A model generated the notes under the pieces. The model did not search any database. It was given only the letters and a program-made list of their open reading frames with translations, and was not told the DNA's origin. 35,652 nucleotides of DNA from Bacteroidales bacterium (lineage in GTDB: Bacteria > Bacteroidota > Bacteroidia > Bacteroidales > F082), in the NCBI GenBank assembly GCA_029983675.1, contig JASBYY010000033.1:1-35652 (forward strand), in the 5' to 3' direction. Position numbers and translations under genes: made by a program. Shown piece after piece: positions 23,026-32,263 of this stretch; position 1 is the first letter of the stretch, and each line of letters opens with the position of its first letter.

Positions 23026-24228
23026 ATGAAAATCCTGCATACTTCCGATTGGCATCTTGGTCATAAACTGTATGGCTATGACCGTTTTGACGAGCAACAG
23101 TCGTTTTTGAATCAAATTGCCGATATTGTCAAGGCGCATCAGCCCGATGTGTTATTGGTCAGTGGCGATGTTTTCGACACGGGAAATCCTGCAACCGAGG
23201 TGCAGAAGATGTATGTGGACGCTTTGCTGCATATCCGTGCACAAAAAGAGGATATGTCGATTGTTATTACAGCGGGTAACCACGACAGCTACTCGCGCAT
23301 CGAGGTGAACCGCATGTTGTGGAAGATGGCCGGGGTGTATATGGTGGGCAACGTGGCGCACCATGCCGTCCGTAGCGCCGACTATGAACCGCACGTCATC
23401 CGTATTGGTGACAAGGGTTTTGTGGCTGCCGTCCCGTTTTGCTACGAGCAGAATTTCCCACAAGTCCCCGAAGGCATCGCGGAAAGCAGACAGGGTCACT
23501 TCTTTAGGAAGTTGCTTGATGTAATTGATGCGCAGAATCACAACGGTTTGCCTGTTGTCCTCATGGCACATTTGGCCGTGACCGGTTGCGACATCACGGG
23601 ACATCGGGACAATGTCGGTGGCATGGAATACACCCCACTTGATCAACTGGGCACCGGTTATGATTATCTTGCCTTGGGTCATATCCACCGTCCGCAATTT
23701 GTCGAAGGCGGCGATCGAAAGGCGCGTTACAGCGGCGCCCCCGTAGCGGTGAGTTTCGATGAGGCGTATCCGCATTCGGTTTCCATTGTTGAAATCGACC
23801 GGCATGGCGAAACGCCCCGTTGCACGCCGGTAGAAATCATCAACCCGCACCCGCTCGTCACCTTGCCTGTCAACGGAGCTTTGCCTTTTGACGAGACCTT
23901 GGCCTTGTTGCGTGATTTTGATGCCGAAAAAGCAGCGTATATTCGGCTTAACGTGCTGTCCGACAACGGCTATCTGCCCCCCGATTGTACCGAAAGGGCC
24001 TTGGAGGCCTGCCGTAACAAGGCGTGTAAGTTTTGTTATGTCAACCGTATTATTGACGTAGAAAAGGAAAACGAGACCGCGCAACCTACGGTCACCATAC
24101 AGGAAATCAAGGAAATGTCGGACGACAAGATCATTGACATTGCCTTTCGGCATCACGGGCTGAACGAGGAGCAGCGCGACATGCTGCGGCAGGTCATACA
24201 ACTCGTCAATACCGAAGATAAAATTTGA
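23026..24228 (+). CDS. sbcD: Exonuclease SbcCD subunit D (Mre11-type nuclease)
   Basis: A 400-residue metallophosphoesterase nuclease, partner of SbcC. The manganese-binding motifs run in order: SDWHLGH (D8, H10), VSGDVFDTGNP (D48), TAGNHDS (N85, H86), MAHLAVTG, and LGHIHRPQ (H219, H221). It opens DNA hairpins and processes double-strand ends together with SbcC. The frame extends 51 codons upstream, but that part looks non-coding and contains the -7 box, while MKILHTSDWHLGH at 23026 matches family N-termini. A gap of 45 bp separates it from sbcC. Confidence 0.95.
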   Translation: MKILHTSDWHLGHKLYGYDRFDEQQSFLNQIADIVKAHQPDVLLVSGDVFDTGNPATEVQKMYVDALLHIRAQKEDMSIVITAGNHDSYSRIEVNRMLWKMAGVYMVGNVAHHAVRSADYEPHVIRIGDKGFVAAVPFCYEQNFPQVPEGIAESRQGHFFRKLLDVIDAQNHNGLPVVLMAHLAVTGCDITGHRDNVGGMEYTPLDQLGTGYDYLALGHIHRPQFVEGGDRKARYSGAPVAVSFDEAYPHSVSIVEIDRHGETPRCTPVEIINPHPLVTLPVNGALPFDETLALLRDFDAEKAAYIRLNVLSDNGYLPPDCTERALEACRNKACKFCYVNRIIDVEKENETAQPTVTIQEIKEMSDDKIIDIAFRHHGLNEEQRDMLRQVIQLVNTEDKI

Positions 24229-24273
24229 AAAACTCCGTCGATTTGCATTTCATAATAACAAGCCGTTTCCGTC

Positions 24274-27200
24274 ATGAAGATTCAGAAGGTTATCCTGCAT
24301 AATATCGCGTCCATTGCCGATGCTACCATTGATTTTGAAGCCGTTCCGTTGAAGGACAGTCCGTTGTTTTTGATTTGTGGCGAGACAGGCGCCGGAAAGA
24401 CCACCATTTTAGATGCCATCAGTCTGGCTTTGTATAACGAAACGCCACGCACCAGCCGTGCCCCGAATGAAAAAGTGCTTATGGACGAAGGGAGAGGCAA
24501 GGAAGCCGCTTTGGGCGACACGCGCCGCATGTTGCGCAACGGCACGGGCGAAGGCTATGTGGATTTGTATTTTCAAGGCAATGATGGTACGGCATACGAG
24601 GCACAGTGGCAGGTGCACCGTGCGCACAACCGTCCCGACGGCGCAAGGCAGAATGTGGAATGGAGCCTGACCCGACTTGACACCGGGAAAACCTTGCATA
24701 AGGTGGGTGAAATCAAAACGGAAATAGAACGCGCCATAGGACTGAACTATGAGCAGTTTTGCCGGACGACGTTGCTGGCGCAAGGCGAGTTTACCAAGTT
24801 CCTGCTGAGCAAGGAAGATGAAAAATCGGCCATCTTGGAGAAACTGACGAATACCGAAAAGTTTACCCGCATCGGGATGAAGATTTACAGTATCATGCAA
24901 GAGAAAAAAGCCGTTTTCGATCTGGCGAAAACCGAAATGCAGCTGATCCGACTTTTGAGCGAAGAAGAGATACGACAATTGAATGCCGATCGGAGTGCTT
25001 TGGAACAGGAAGTGAAGCGGCTTTCTAAAAATCATGAGGTTATTGAGTGTAAACTGCGTTGGATAGATAAGTGGGAAGAGTTGGAGACGAAGCATAAGGC
25101 AGCATTGGAAAAAGCCGAGAATGCCCGACAATTAGCGGAATCGGAAAAGCTGAAGGAGGCACAGCGGATGCTTGCGTTCTGGGATGTGTCCACAGAGGCC
25201 ATCGGTGCCTACAAGGAGATCCAACAGAAACAGCAACTGCTGAAAACGAACCGACAACATCAGGAAGGTTTCCCCGAACGCTATCGGAGGCTGTCCGGTA
25301 ATTTGCTGTTTCGCCAAAGGCAATGTGAAGAGACGGATCGGCAGCGACAGGAGCAGTCGGACTATGTCAAGGGACATCAGGCGGAACAGCCCATGTATGA
25401 CAACGCATCGGGTATCATCGCCCTGTTAAATGCCGTTATCGCTGAAAATGAAAGGATTGTCACACATCAAAGCGCAATTGACAAGCTTAAAAGGTCATGG
25501 CCACAGTTCAATGAAACTGTCAAGAAAGCCGATGATGCACTGGCGGTGGCGAACGCTGCCGTTGATAAAAAAAGACAGGAAATCGATCAGACGGAGTGGG
25601 AGCTTGATAATCTGCACCGTGCCGATATCGAACAAGCCAAAGCAAGTTGCGAACTGCGGGAAAAAGGTTTGTTGCAAATCGAAACGGAACTTAAATCGTA
25701 TGCGGAAAAGAAAGAATACTTTGAGCTTCAGGTTGCCAAACTAAAGGAAGTTGAAACTGCGCTTCAAGAAGAACGGAACAAGACGGCAAGATTGAGCGAA
25801 GCTGCCGAGTCAGCAAGACGGAAATTTGAAGAGAACAATGCTGCATTCAAAAAAGCGGAACTGGCTGTGAATGACCATGCCAAAGCGTTGCGACATGCGC
25901 TTGCCGAAGGGGACAAATGTCCGGTGTGTGGCAATACGATTACAGTTCTGAAAAAAGACGAGGCTTTTGCCGACATATTGAAACCTTTCGAGCGGTTGCG
26001 TGACAACGCCCAACAGGAAATGGAAGCCGCTCTTCTTGGCTGGAATCAAAACAAGTTGCAAATCAACAATCTGGATAAACAGCGTGCGGAAAAAACGAAA
26101 GAAACGGATGAAACGCGCGCAAAGATGGAGCAGGCTTATTCTGCTTTGGAGACTTCTTGCCGTAAACTTGGCTTTGCTTTGGACGGCGCACTGCAAGATA
26201 ACATCTTGCGTCAGCAGGAGCAGCTTCGGCTTCAAAAAGCGGAATGGACGAAGCAGTTGCAGCATTGCGACAGCTTGCGTTTACAAATCGATCGTATGCA
26301 AAAGGACAAGGACCAGTTGCAGCGAATGGGTTCGGAAGCGGTTAAGGCACAAAGTCAAGCCCGTGAGCGGCTCAGCAAAGCCGAAGCCGACATCAGCCAG
26401 CATGAAAGCAACATCCTTCAATCTTCCGCCAATCGTGACCAGGCTATGGAGCAAGCCTCGGCACAAATCGTTTATCCGAAAGGCTGGGAGGCGGATTTGC
26501 CGGAAGTCATTCGTCGGCTGCGGCATGATAGCGAGGCTTTCAAAAAGGCTGGAGACTTATCCGTCAAATTGACGGCACGGCAGCAGACCTTGCAATCCGA
26601 ATTGGATCAGGTGCGTGGCGTGCAGCAATGGCTGTGGCAACATCATCCTGATTGGAAAGACATGGATGCGGATGGTGTTGTCGAAAACTTACATCTTGTT
26701 GCCGATATTAATGCTTTTAAGGATGAGGTGTCGAAAACACAGATTGAGCAAAAGACACTGTTGGAAGATGAGGCGGCAAAAACGGCTTTGCTACAAGATT
26801 TTTATAGACGGAATGTCGATGTTCAGGAGAATGTGATTGCGAATTTGTGCCGGTATAAAACCGCTGATATTGAAGAGATGCGCGGTCGGGTGACAAAGGC
26901 TATCGAGGAGAAAAAGTCCACAGCCGACTTGTTGCGGGAAGTGGAGCGGGAAACCGAAAACCACCTGCGGCAGCAGCCGGAGTTTGCGCCGGAGGAAAAT
27001 AAAAAGGTCTTGTCGGAAGACAAGGAGCTATTGGTAGGTCAAGCGAATACATTGAACCGGCAGATGGGAGCCATTGATGCGCAACTGAAACAAAACGAAG
27101 AAAACACAAAGAAAGTGCAGGATAAAGTGCGGCAATGCGAACTTTTACGGAGCGAGTGGGAGCGATGGGATCGGTTGAATGACGCTTTTGGAGATGCGAC

Positions 27201-27660
27201 AGGCAAGAAGTTCCGCAACATAGCCCAGTCGCATGTGTTAAAAGAACTGCTGCATGGCGCCAACCATTATCTGAAAGAGCTGTCGAACCGCTATGAATTG
27301 GATTGCTGCGGCTTGGTGCTGATGATACGCGATGCTTATGAAGGGTATGCCAGCCGTCCCGTCAACGGATTGTCGGGCGGAGAGAGCTTCTTGGTTTCGC
27401 TTGCCTTGGCATTGGGATTGTCAAATTTGGGGGAACAAGGTCTTGCTGTTGAAATGCTATTTATCGACGAAGGCTTTGGCACTTTGAGCGGCGAATACCT
27501 GAATACCGTGATGAACGCCTTGGAAAGACTGAACAAGTTCAGCCGGCGCAAAGTGGGCATCATCAGCCATGTGGAAGGGCTGCGCGAACGTATCAGAACA
27601 CGTATTGAAGTCAAACGCAATGGCCGTCAGGCCAGCACAGTGCGCGTCACCAATGAATGA
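24274..27660 (+). CDS. sbcC: Exonuclease SbcCD subunit C (Rad50-type ATPase)
   Basis: A 1128-residue SMC-like ATPase. Walker A GETGAGKTT is at 36-44. Two long coiled-coil arms (about 200-540 and 560-980, rich in E, K, Q, L) flank the zinc hook CPVC (549-552), the tip through which two molecules join. The C-terminal head has the signature LSGGES (1033-1038) and Walker B EMLFIDEGFGTLS (from 1060, catalytic E1066). With SbcD it forms the bacterial Mre11-Rad50 complex, which cleaves hairpins and palindromes and cleans DNA ends. It is directly downstream of sbcD and somewhat longer than E. coli SbcC. Confidence 0.96.
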   Translation: MKIQKVILHNIASIADATIDFEAVPLKDSPLFLICGETGAGKTTILDAISLALYNETPRTSRAPNEKVLMDEGRGKEAALGDTRRMLRNGTGEGYVDLYFQGNDGTAYEAQWQVHRAHNRPDGARQNVEWSLTRLDTGKTLHKVGEIKTEIERAIGLNYEQFCRTTLLAQGEFTKFLLSKEDEKSAILEKLTNTEKFTRIGMKIYSIMQEKKAVFDLAKTEMQLIRLLSEEEIRQLNADRSALEQEVKRLSKNHEVIECKLRWIDKWEELETKHKAALEKAENARQLAESEKLKEAQRMLAFWDVSTEAIGAYKEIQQKQQLLKTNRQHQEGFPERYRRLSGNLLFRQRQCEETDRQRQEQSDYVKGHQAEQPMYDNASGIIALLNAVIAENERIVTHQSAIDKLKRSWPQFNETVKKADDALAVANAAVDKKRQEIDQTEWELDNLHRADIEQAKASCELREKGLLQIETELKSYAEKKEYFELQVAKLKEVETALQEERNKTARLSEAAESARRKFEENNAAFKKAELAVNDHAKALRHALAEGDKCPVCGNTITVLKKDEAFADILKPFERLRDNAQQEMEAALLGWNQNKLQINNLDKQRAEKTKETDETRAKMEQAYSALETSCRKLGFALDGALQDNILRQQEQLRLQKAEWTKQLQHCDSLRLQIDRMQKDKDQLQRMGSEAVKAQSQARERLSKAEADISQHESNILQSSANRDQAMEQASAQIVYPKGWEADLPEVIRRLRHDSEAFKKAGDLSVKLTARQQTLQSELDQVRGVQQWLWQHHPDWKDMDADGVVENLHLVADINAFKDEVSKTQIEQKTLLEDEAAKTALLQDFYRRNVDVQENVIANLCRYKTADIEEMRGRVTKAIEEKKSTADLLREVERETENHLRQQPEFAPEENKKVLSEDKELLVGQANTLNRQMGAIDAQLKQNEENTKKVQDKVRQCELLRSEWERWDRLNDAFGDATGKKFRNIAQSHVLKELLHGANHYLKELSNRYELDCCGLVLMIRDAYEGYASRPVNGLSGGESFLVSLALALGLSNLGEQGLAVEMLFIDEGFGTLSGEYLNTVMNALERLNKFSRRKVGIISHVEGLRERIRTRIEVKRNGRQASTVRVTNE

Positions 27661-27871
27661 GAGGCTGGATTGTTTTCGAAAAGGAACTAAAAAAACTGTG
27701 GTTTTATTGAAAATGTCATGTGGAGCCATATCACATGGTGTATTCATATCAATAAAGCAGCGACTTGATAAAAAAATAGCGAGTGATATTGGCGGTGTGT
27801 TGCAATAAATTGTAAATTTATCGCCTTGAAAATTTATAGTATCAAAAATCAATTAATTAACTGTACCTCAG

Positions 27872-30631
27872 ATGAAAAAAGTAATCTTTACCTTCTTCCT
27901 TGCATTGTTTTGTATGGGATTTTTGCAAGCAAATCCCGTTGACGTTGTCACGGCCAAAGCCGTAGGACAAAAATTCGCCATGAACAAACTCGGCACGCGC
28001 AATATTGAGCTTAGTTTGGTTTATACTGCCGCCACCGACCGCGGTGAGAATTGCTTTTATGTATTCAACATTGGAGAAACGGGTTTTGTTATCGTTTCTG
28101 CGGATGATTTCTTCCGTCCCATAGTCGGTTATTCCGACGAGGGTCTGTTTGAAACCGACAACATGTCGCCCGAGTTGGCCTACTATCTTGAAACCATTGC
28201 GAAAGACAGAAGCATGACGCGGCTTGACCACCAGCGTGCTGAGATAGCTGAAGAATGGAACATGATCCGTCAAAACGGCAGCTTGATTTCCTACAATGGG
28301 GGCAAGCGTGCCGATTATCTCATCAAACTGAAATGGAATCAGGACTATCCATATAATTACTATTGTCCTCCTGCGTCAGGAGGTCCCGGTGGCAGGGTGT
28401 ATGCCGGTTGTGTGGCTTGCGCCATGTCGATGGTGATGAAATACTGGGATTATCCTACTTGCGGAAATGGGACGCATTCCCATATCGGACAGACTATCAA
28501 CTATGGTGAAACGACTTACGATTGGGCCAACATGCCTAATTACATCAGCGGCGGATCACCCCAAGAACAGATCGATGCCATTGCCACGCTGATGTATCAT
28601 TGCGGCATGGCCGTCGATATGAACTATTCCGCCAATGGCAGCGGCGCCTATTCTTTTGATGTCCCCGATGCGGTGAAAGACCATTTCTTGTATGGACAAG
28701 ATGTGGTGCATCGTAATCGCGATGATTATTCCCTCACGGAATGGCAAAACATGCTGAAAGAGTCGTTTGACAAGCAATGGCCTTTGTATTATTCGGGTTG
28801 TAGCAATTCCGGATGTCATGCATTCGTGTGCGATGGCTATGACGACAACAACCTGTTTCACTTCAACTGGGGTTGGAGTGGCAGCGGCAACGGATGGTTT
28901 GCCGTTGACAACATGACGTTTTCGGGTAGTGCCGCCGCTGTTTTCAATTTTGTTCCCTATACCGTTTACAACAATGCCCCGATGACCCCTTCTGATTTTA
29001 CGGCTACAGCGAATGGTGACACGGGGTTTTCGGCCACGTTGAATTGGACCAATCCCACAAAGACCGTCCTCGACTCGGTCCTCGCAGCCATTGACAAGGT
29101 GGTCGTAACCCGCAACGGCGAAGTGATTTATGAAGATTCCACCGTGACCCCGGGAGCCACAATGTCATATACCGACCATTATGGAATTCCTGCCGTTGCC
29201 AACTATGCGGTTCATGTTGTGCTGCAAGGTGTTGCCAGCGAAAAAGCCTACGCAAAGAATGTCTTCTTAGGCTCATCATGTGAATGGACCATCAACACTA
29301 CGGCTGTTAGTGGCGGATGGCGCAGTGGAACTCTTTCTGTTTACAATGCTGAAGGTTTTCGCATCGGTCGTATCACTCTTCTGAAGTCAGGAACGTATTC
29401 TCAAAAAATCAACTTGCCTAAGGGACAGGTTTATTTTGCTTGGCAGGCTTCTGGTTCTCCCACGAATGTTTCATTTACCATTCTCGATAGTGCTAACGAT
29501 ACTGTTTTCACTTTTAATGGTAACTCTAATGACATGCCATCCGGTATTTTTTATGAAACCAATAATAATTGTGGTTCGGGAAGCGTGTGCGATGCGCCTT
29601 TCAATGCCAATGTCACTATGAATGGTCAGGATGCCGTGCTTACATGGGATGCCGTTTCTTCATCGCAATATGGTTTTGCCATCTATCGTGACGGCAGCCT
29701 GTATGCCATGGCTCGCAACGGCAATTCGTTCACTGATGATACTGTGGCTGGAAAGGACTACAGCTATAAAGTCAGTCTGTTTTGTGAAAACGGCGAGTCT
29801 GCATTTTCCAATGAATGCAGTATGCCTTCTTCTTTGGCTTGTGTAGCTCCCGGTGATTTCCGTTATGAGGTGCTTGACAATGGAAAAGTGAAACTGTATT
29901 GGACCAAGCCCGATGCCGACAATCTTTCCGGCTATATCATTTACCGCAAGGACGGCGAAGAACCCTATCAACGCATTAAGGTCTTGGGAGCTTCCGCCAC
30001 GAGCCATACCGATGGAAGAGCCATGCCCGAAGGCAAGAGGTATCGTTATCGGATCACGGCTTATTATCAGGCTTCTGACTGCGAGTCATCCCCGGCTTCT
30101 GCAATGCTTCATCCACAACAGCATTTTTTGGAGGTCAACAAGACCATCATCCCCTCCAATCTGGTGGTGAGCAATGTAAATGGCTCCATCGTGCTGTCAT
30201 GGGAACCGGCACTTTACGCTGAAAGCTACACGGTTTATAAAAACGGTGAAGCTATAGCGACGGGTGTCGATACCACGGTTTACAACGATCCCAACCCAAG
30301 CTCCGACTGGTCTTGCTACACGGTGACGGGAACCTTCCATAATGTGGAATCCAGTCCCTCCAATTTGGCTTGCATCAGCTTAACGGCCAATCAGGAAGTC
30401 CAGTCCACAGATGTTGTCGTTTACCCCAATCCTACCATGGGAACAGTAAACGTAAAGGCAGAGGGACATAAAGAAATCAGCGTGTTCAATCTGTTTGGGC
30501 AGGAAGTGCTGCGCACGATTTCCGATAGTGACATCGTCACCATTGATCTTTCGCATTTGGGAAAAGGCACTTATTTTGTCAAGACGATGACAGAAGGCGA
30601 CGTCGTGACATGTAAGATTGCAGTGAAATAA
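27872..30631 (+). CDS. C10 family (streptopain-like) cysteine protease with Fn3-like modules and T9SS tail
   Basis: A 919-residue secreted protease. Signal peptide 1-20 (MKKVIFTFFLALFCMGFLQA). A Spi_C10-type inhibitory propeptide spans about 21-140 (FYVFNIGETGFVIVSADD and YSDEGLF). The papain-fold domain (about 150-365) has catalytic Cys180 in YAGCVACAMSMVMKYWDYP and His316 in GCHAFVCDGYD, followed by FHFNWGWSG. Extra cysteines in the domain could form disulfides. Then come several Ig/Fn3-like modules (about 370-840) and a type A sorting domain from YPNP (851-854). C10 relatives include SpeB and the Bacteroides fragilis Bfp proteases. Single gene; no good promoter box was found, only a 7/8 match at 27813-27820. 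Confidence 0.94.
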   Translation: MKKVIFTFFLALFCMGFLQANPVDVVTAKAVGQKFAMNKLGTRNIELSLVYTAATDRGENCFYVFNIGETGFVIVSADDFFRPIVGYSDEGLFETDNMSPELAYYLETIAKDRSMTRLDHQRAEIAEEWNMIRQNGSLISYNGGKRADYLIKLKWNQDYPYNYYCPPASGGPGGRVYAGCVACAMSMVMKYWDYPTCGNGTHSHIGQTINYGETTYDWANMPNYISGGSPQEQIDAIATLMYHCGMAVDMNYSANGSGAYSFDVPDAVKDHFLYGQDVVHRNRDDYSLTEWQNMLKESFDKQWPLYYSGCSNSGCHAFVCDGYDDNNLFHFNWGWSGSGNGWFAVDNMTFSGSAAAVFNFVPYTVYNNAPMTPSDFTATANGDTGFSATLNWTNPTKTVLDSVLAAIDKVVVTRNGEVIYEDSTVTPGATMSYTDHYGIPAVANYAVHVVLQGVASEKAYAKNVFLGSSCEWTINTTAVSGGWRSGTLSVYNAEGFRIGRITLLKSGTYSQKINLPKGQVYFAWQASGSPTNVSFTILDSANDTVFTFNGNSNDMPSGIFYETNNNCGSGSVCDAPFNANVTMNGQDAVLTWDAVSSSQYGFAIYRDGSLYAMARNGNSFTDDTVAGKDYSYKVSLFCENGESAFSNECSMPSSLACVAPGDFRYEVLDNGKVKLYWTKPDADNLSGYIIYRKDGEEPYQRIKVLGASATSHTDGRAMPEGKRYRYRITAYYQASDCESSPASAMLHPQQHFLEVNKTIIPSNLVVSNVNGSIVLSWEPALYAESYTVYKNGEAIATGVDTTVYNDPNPSSDWSCYTVTGTFHNVESSPSNLACISLTANQEVQSTDVVVYPNPTMGTVNVKAEGHKEISVFNLFGQEVLRTISDSDIVTIDLSHLGKGTYFVKTMTEGDVVTCKIAVK

Positions 30632-30672
30632 ACCAAGGAAAACAATGGCAGTCCGAAAAGTGATTGCCTAAA

Positions 30673-30719
30673 CGATGGGCTGATGTGCAGATATTGAAAA
30701 ATCTGCCGTCAGCCCATCG
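30673..30719. terminator. Long hairpin between the protease gene and sodB
   Basis: CGATGGGCTGA (30673-30683) pairs with TCAGCCCATCG (30709-30719), and GCAGAT (30687-30692) with ATCTGC (30701-30706), leaving a small internal loop (TGT/CG) and an 8-nt apical loop. No T-run follows, so it is not a standard terminator. It may stabilise the protease mRNA end or block readthrough into sodB. Confidence 0.5.
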
Positions 30720-30737
30720 CCATTTCAAATAATATGC

Positions 30738-30745
30738 TATCTTTG
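30738..30745 (+). promoter_or_regulatory. -7 box for sodB
   Basis: TATCTTTG, exact TAnnTTTG, leaving a leader of about 80 nt before the sodB ATG at 30835. Confidence 0.55.
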
Positions 30746-30834
30746 CAAATATGATCCGATGCCGTATCATGGACTTCGTGCGGTTCGGAATGTCAATTAA
30801 AAGAAGTTCTTAACAAACTGAAAACAAAAGCGTT

Positions 30835-31413
30835 ATGAGTAAATTTGTTTTAGAGGCACTGCCTTACGAGAAAAATGTTCTGGAGCCTTATATCAGCCAG
30901 CGTACCTTGGAGTTCCATTATGGCAAACACCATCAGACTTATGTGGATAACCTCAATAAACTTATCGAAGGAACCGAGTTTGAAGGTAAGTCGCTGGAAA
31001 CAATTATTAAAACAGCACAAGGTGGTGTTTTCAACAATGCGGCACAAGTGTTTAACCACACATTTTATTGGAATTGCATGAAAGCCAACGCAAAAGGCCA
31101 ACCTGAAGGAGAACTGCTTCGGGTTATTGAGCGTGATTTTGGCAGTTTCGAGAAATTCAAAGAAGATTTTACCGCCAAATCGGTTTCACTGTTTGGCAGC
31201 GGCTGGTGCTGGTTGGTGAAAAACAAGGAAGGCCGTCTTGAAATCGTTCAGAAAACCAATGCCGGCAATCCGTTGACCGATGGTAACAAGCCCGTCCTGG
31301 TTATCGATGTATGGGAACACGCCTACTATTTGGACAAACAGAACGCCAGAGCCAAGTATGTGGCGGATTTCTGGAACATTGTCAACTGGGATTTTGTGGC
31401 AAAGCAGCTTTGA
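30835..31413 (+). CDS. sodB: Superoxide dismutase (Fe/Mn family)
   Basis: A 192-residue cytoplasmic superoxide dismutase. Metal ligands are H28 (EFHYGKHH), H75 (AAQVFNHTFYW), D158 and H162 (DVWEHAYY). Glutamine 71, in the helix with the second ligand, is the iron-type position; Bacteroidetes enzymes of this kind are often cambialistic (use Fe or Mn). FGSGWCWLV and NAGNPLTDG are conserved. It protects an anaerobe during oxygen exposure. It has its own -7 box; the flavodoxin gene follows after 222 bp that seem to contain no terminator. Confidence 0.96.
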   Translation: MSKFVLEALPYEKNVLEPYISQRTLEFHYGKHHQTYVDNLNKLIEGTEFEGKSLETIIKTAQGGVFNNAAQVFNHTFYWNCMKANAKGQPEGELLRVIERDFGSFEKFKEDFTAKSVSLFGSGWCWLVKNKEGRLEIVQKTNAGNPLTDGNKPVLVIDVWEHAYYLDKQNARAKYVADFWNIVNWDFVAKQL

Positions 31414-31597
31414 TAGGGAGGAATGTTGTTTGTAAAACGTTGAGGCATAACGGGATGTGAAGAGCTGTCGCTTATATGCGGCAAAGGTTGTATTGATCAG
31501 AGGGATCTTGTTTCCTTTTTGCGAAATCCCCATTAATAATGATTAATCCACTGAAAAATCCCAATATGTTGTAAGTGTTTGAGGAAAACAAACGTTG

Positions 31598-31605
31598 TAA
31601 TATTG
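31598..31605 (+). promoter_or_regulatory. Possible -7 box for flavodoxin
   Basis: TAATATTG (7 of 8 with TAnnTTTG if the sixth base is relaxed), with TTTG at 31578-31581 and a 16-bp spacer. Weak, but the only candidate before the ATG at 31636. Confidence 0.3.
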
Positions 31606-31635
31606 CAGCACGAAATCATTCATAATATTGTAACA

Positions 31636-32136
31636 ATGAAAATTGCTGTAATTTACGGTTCCTCTACAGGAGCAACCGAAGATGTCGCCAAGCGTATTGC
31701 CGGTGCGATGAACGTAGAAACGAACAACATCATGGACGTGGCCAACATTTCGCCCGACAAGGTAGCCGATTTCGATGTGCTGCTGCTGGGTTCCTCCACA
31801 TGGGGCGTGGGCGATTTGCAAGATGACTGGTATAACGGTATCGAAGTGTTGAAAAAAGCCCAATTGGGCGGTAAGAAAATCGGTATCTTCGGAACAGGTG
31901 ACTCCGGCGCTTTCTCCGAATCGTTCTGTAGCGCTATTGGAAAAATCTATGAAGAACTGCAATCGTCAGGTGCCACTTTCATTGGCAAAGTGGATCCCAG
32001 CGACTATTCGTTCACAGATTCGGAAGCCCTGATTGACGGTCAGTTTGTCGGTTTGCCTTTGGACGAAGCCAATGAGTCTGACAAAACCGACGATCGTATT
32101 GCAAATTGGGTGAAACAACTCCAAGCCGCGATATAA
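31636..32136 (+). CDS. fldA: Flavodoxin (long-chain type)
   Basis: A 166-residue FMN electron carrier. The phosphate-binding loop is IYGSSTGATEDVA (residues 6-18). LLLGSSTWGVGDLQDDW supplies the first flavin-stacking loop, and FGTGDSGAFSESFCSAIG the second. The insertion after that (YSFTDSEALIDGQFVGLPLDE) marks the long-chain class, as in E. coli FldA. It replaces ferredoxin under low iron in many bacteria. The frame is open upstream to 31579, but that stretch covers the promoter candidate and has no flavodoxin similarity, so 31636 is the start. Its own terminator follows. Confidence 0.95.
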   Translation: MKIAVIYGSSTGATEDVAKRIAGAMNVETNNIMDVANISPDKVADFDVLLLGSSTWGVGDLQDDWYNGIEVLKKAQLGGKKIGIFGTGDSGAFSESFCSAIGKIYEELQSSGATFIGKVDPSDYSFTDSEALIDGQFVGLPLDEANESDKTDDRIANWVKQLQAAI

Positions 32137-32149
32137 TTTTGTCAGGGAG

Positions 32150-32191
32150 ATGAAAGCCGTTGAAATTTAATAACCAACGGCTTTCATTTGT
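32150..32191 (+). terminator. Terminator after flavodoxin
   Basis: ATGAAAGCCGTTG (32150-32162) and CAACGGCTTTCAT (32175-32187), perfect 13-bp arms with a 12-nt loop, followed by TTGTCGTTT. Good intrinsic terminator although the U-tract is interrupted. Confidence 0.8.
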
Positions 32192-32235
32192 CGTTTATTG
32201 CTAACGAAAACGTGGACTTCGGTCTGCGTTTTTCG

Positions 32236-32243
32236 TATTTTTG
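32236..32243 (+). promoter_or_regulatory. -7 box for copA
   Basis: TATTTTTG, 20 bp before the ATG at 32264. It excludes translation from the upstream in-frame codon at 32198. Confidence 0.55.
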
Positions 32244-32263
32244 CATTCTTAGAAAAAGAAACC

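Noticed and set aside
23152..24201. 349-codon minus-strand frame opposite sbcD
   Set aside because: The sbcD motifs are complete on the plus strand; the antisense frame shows no family features.
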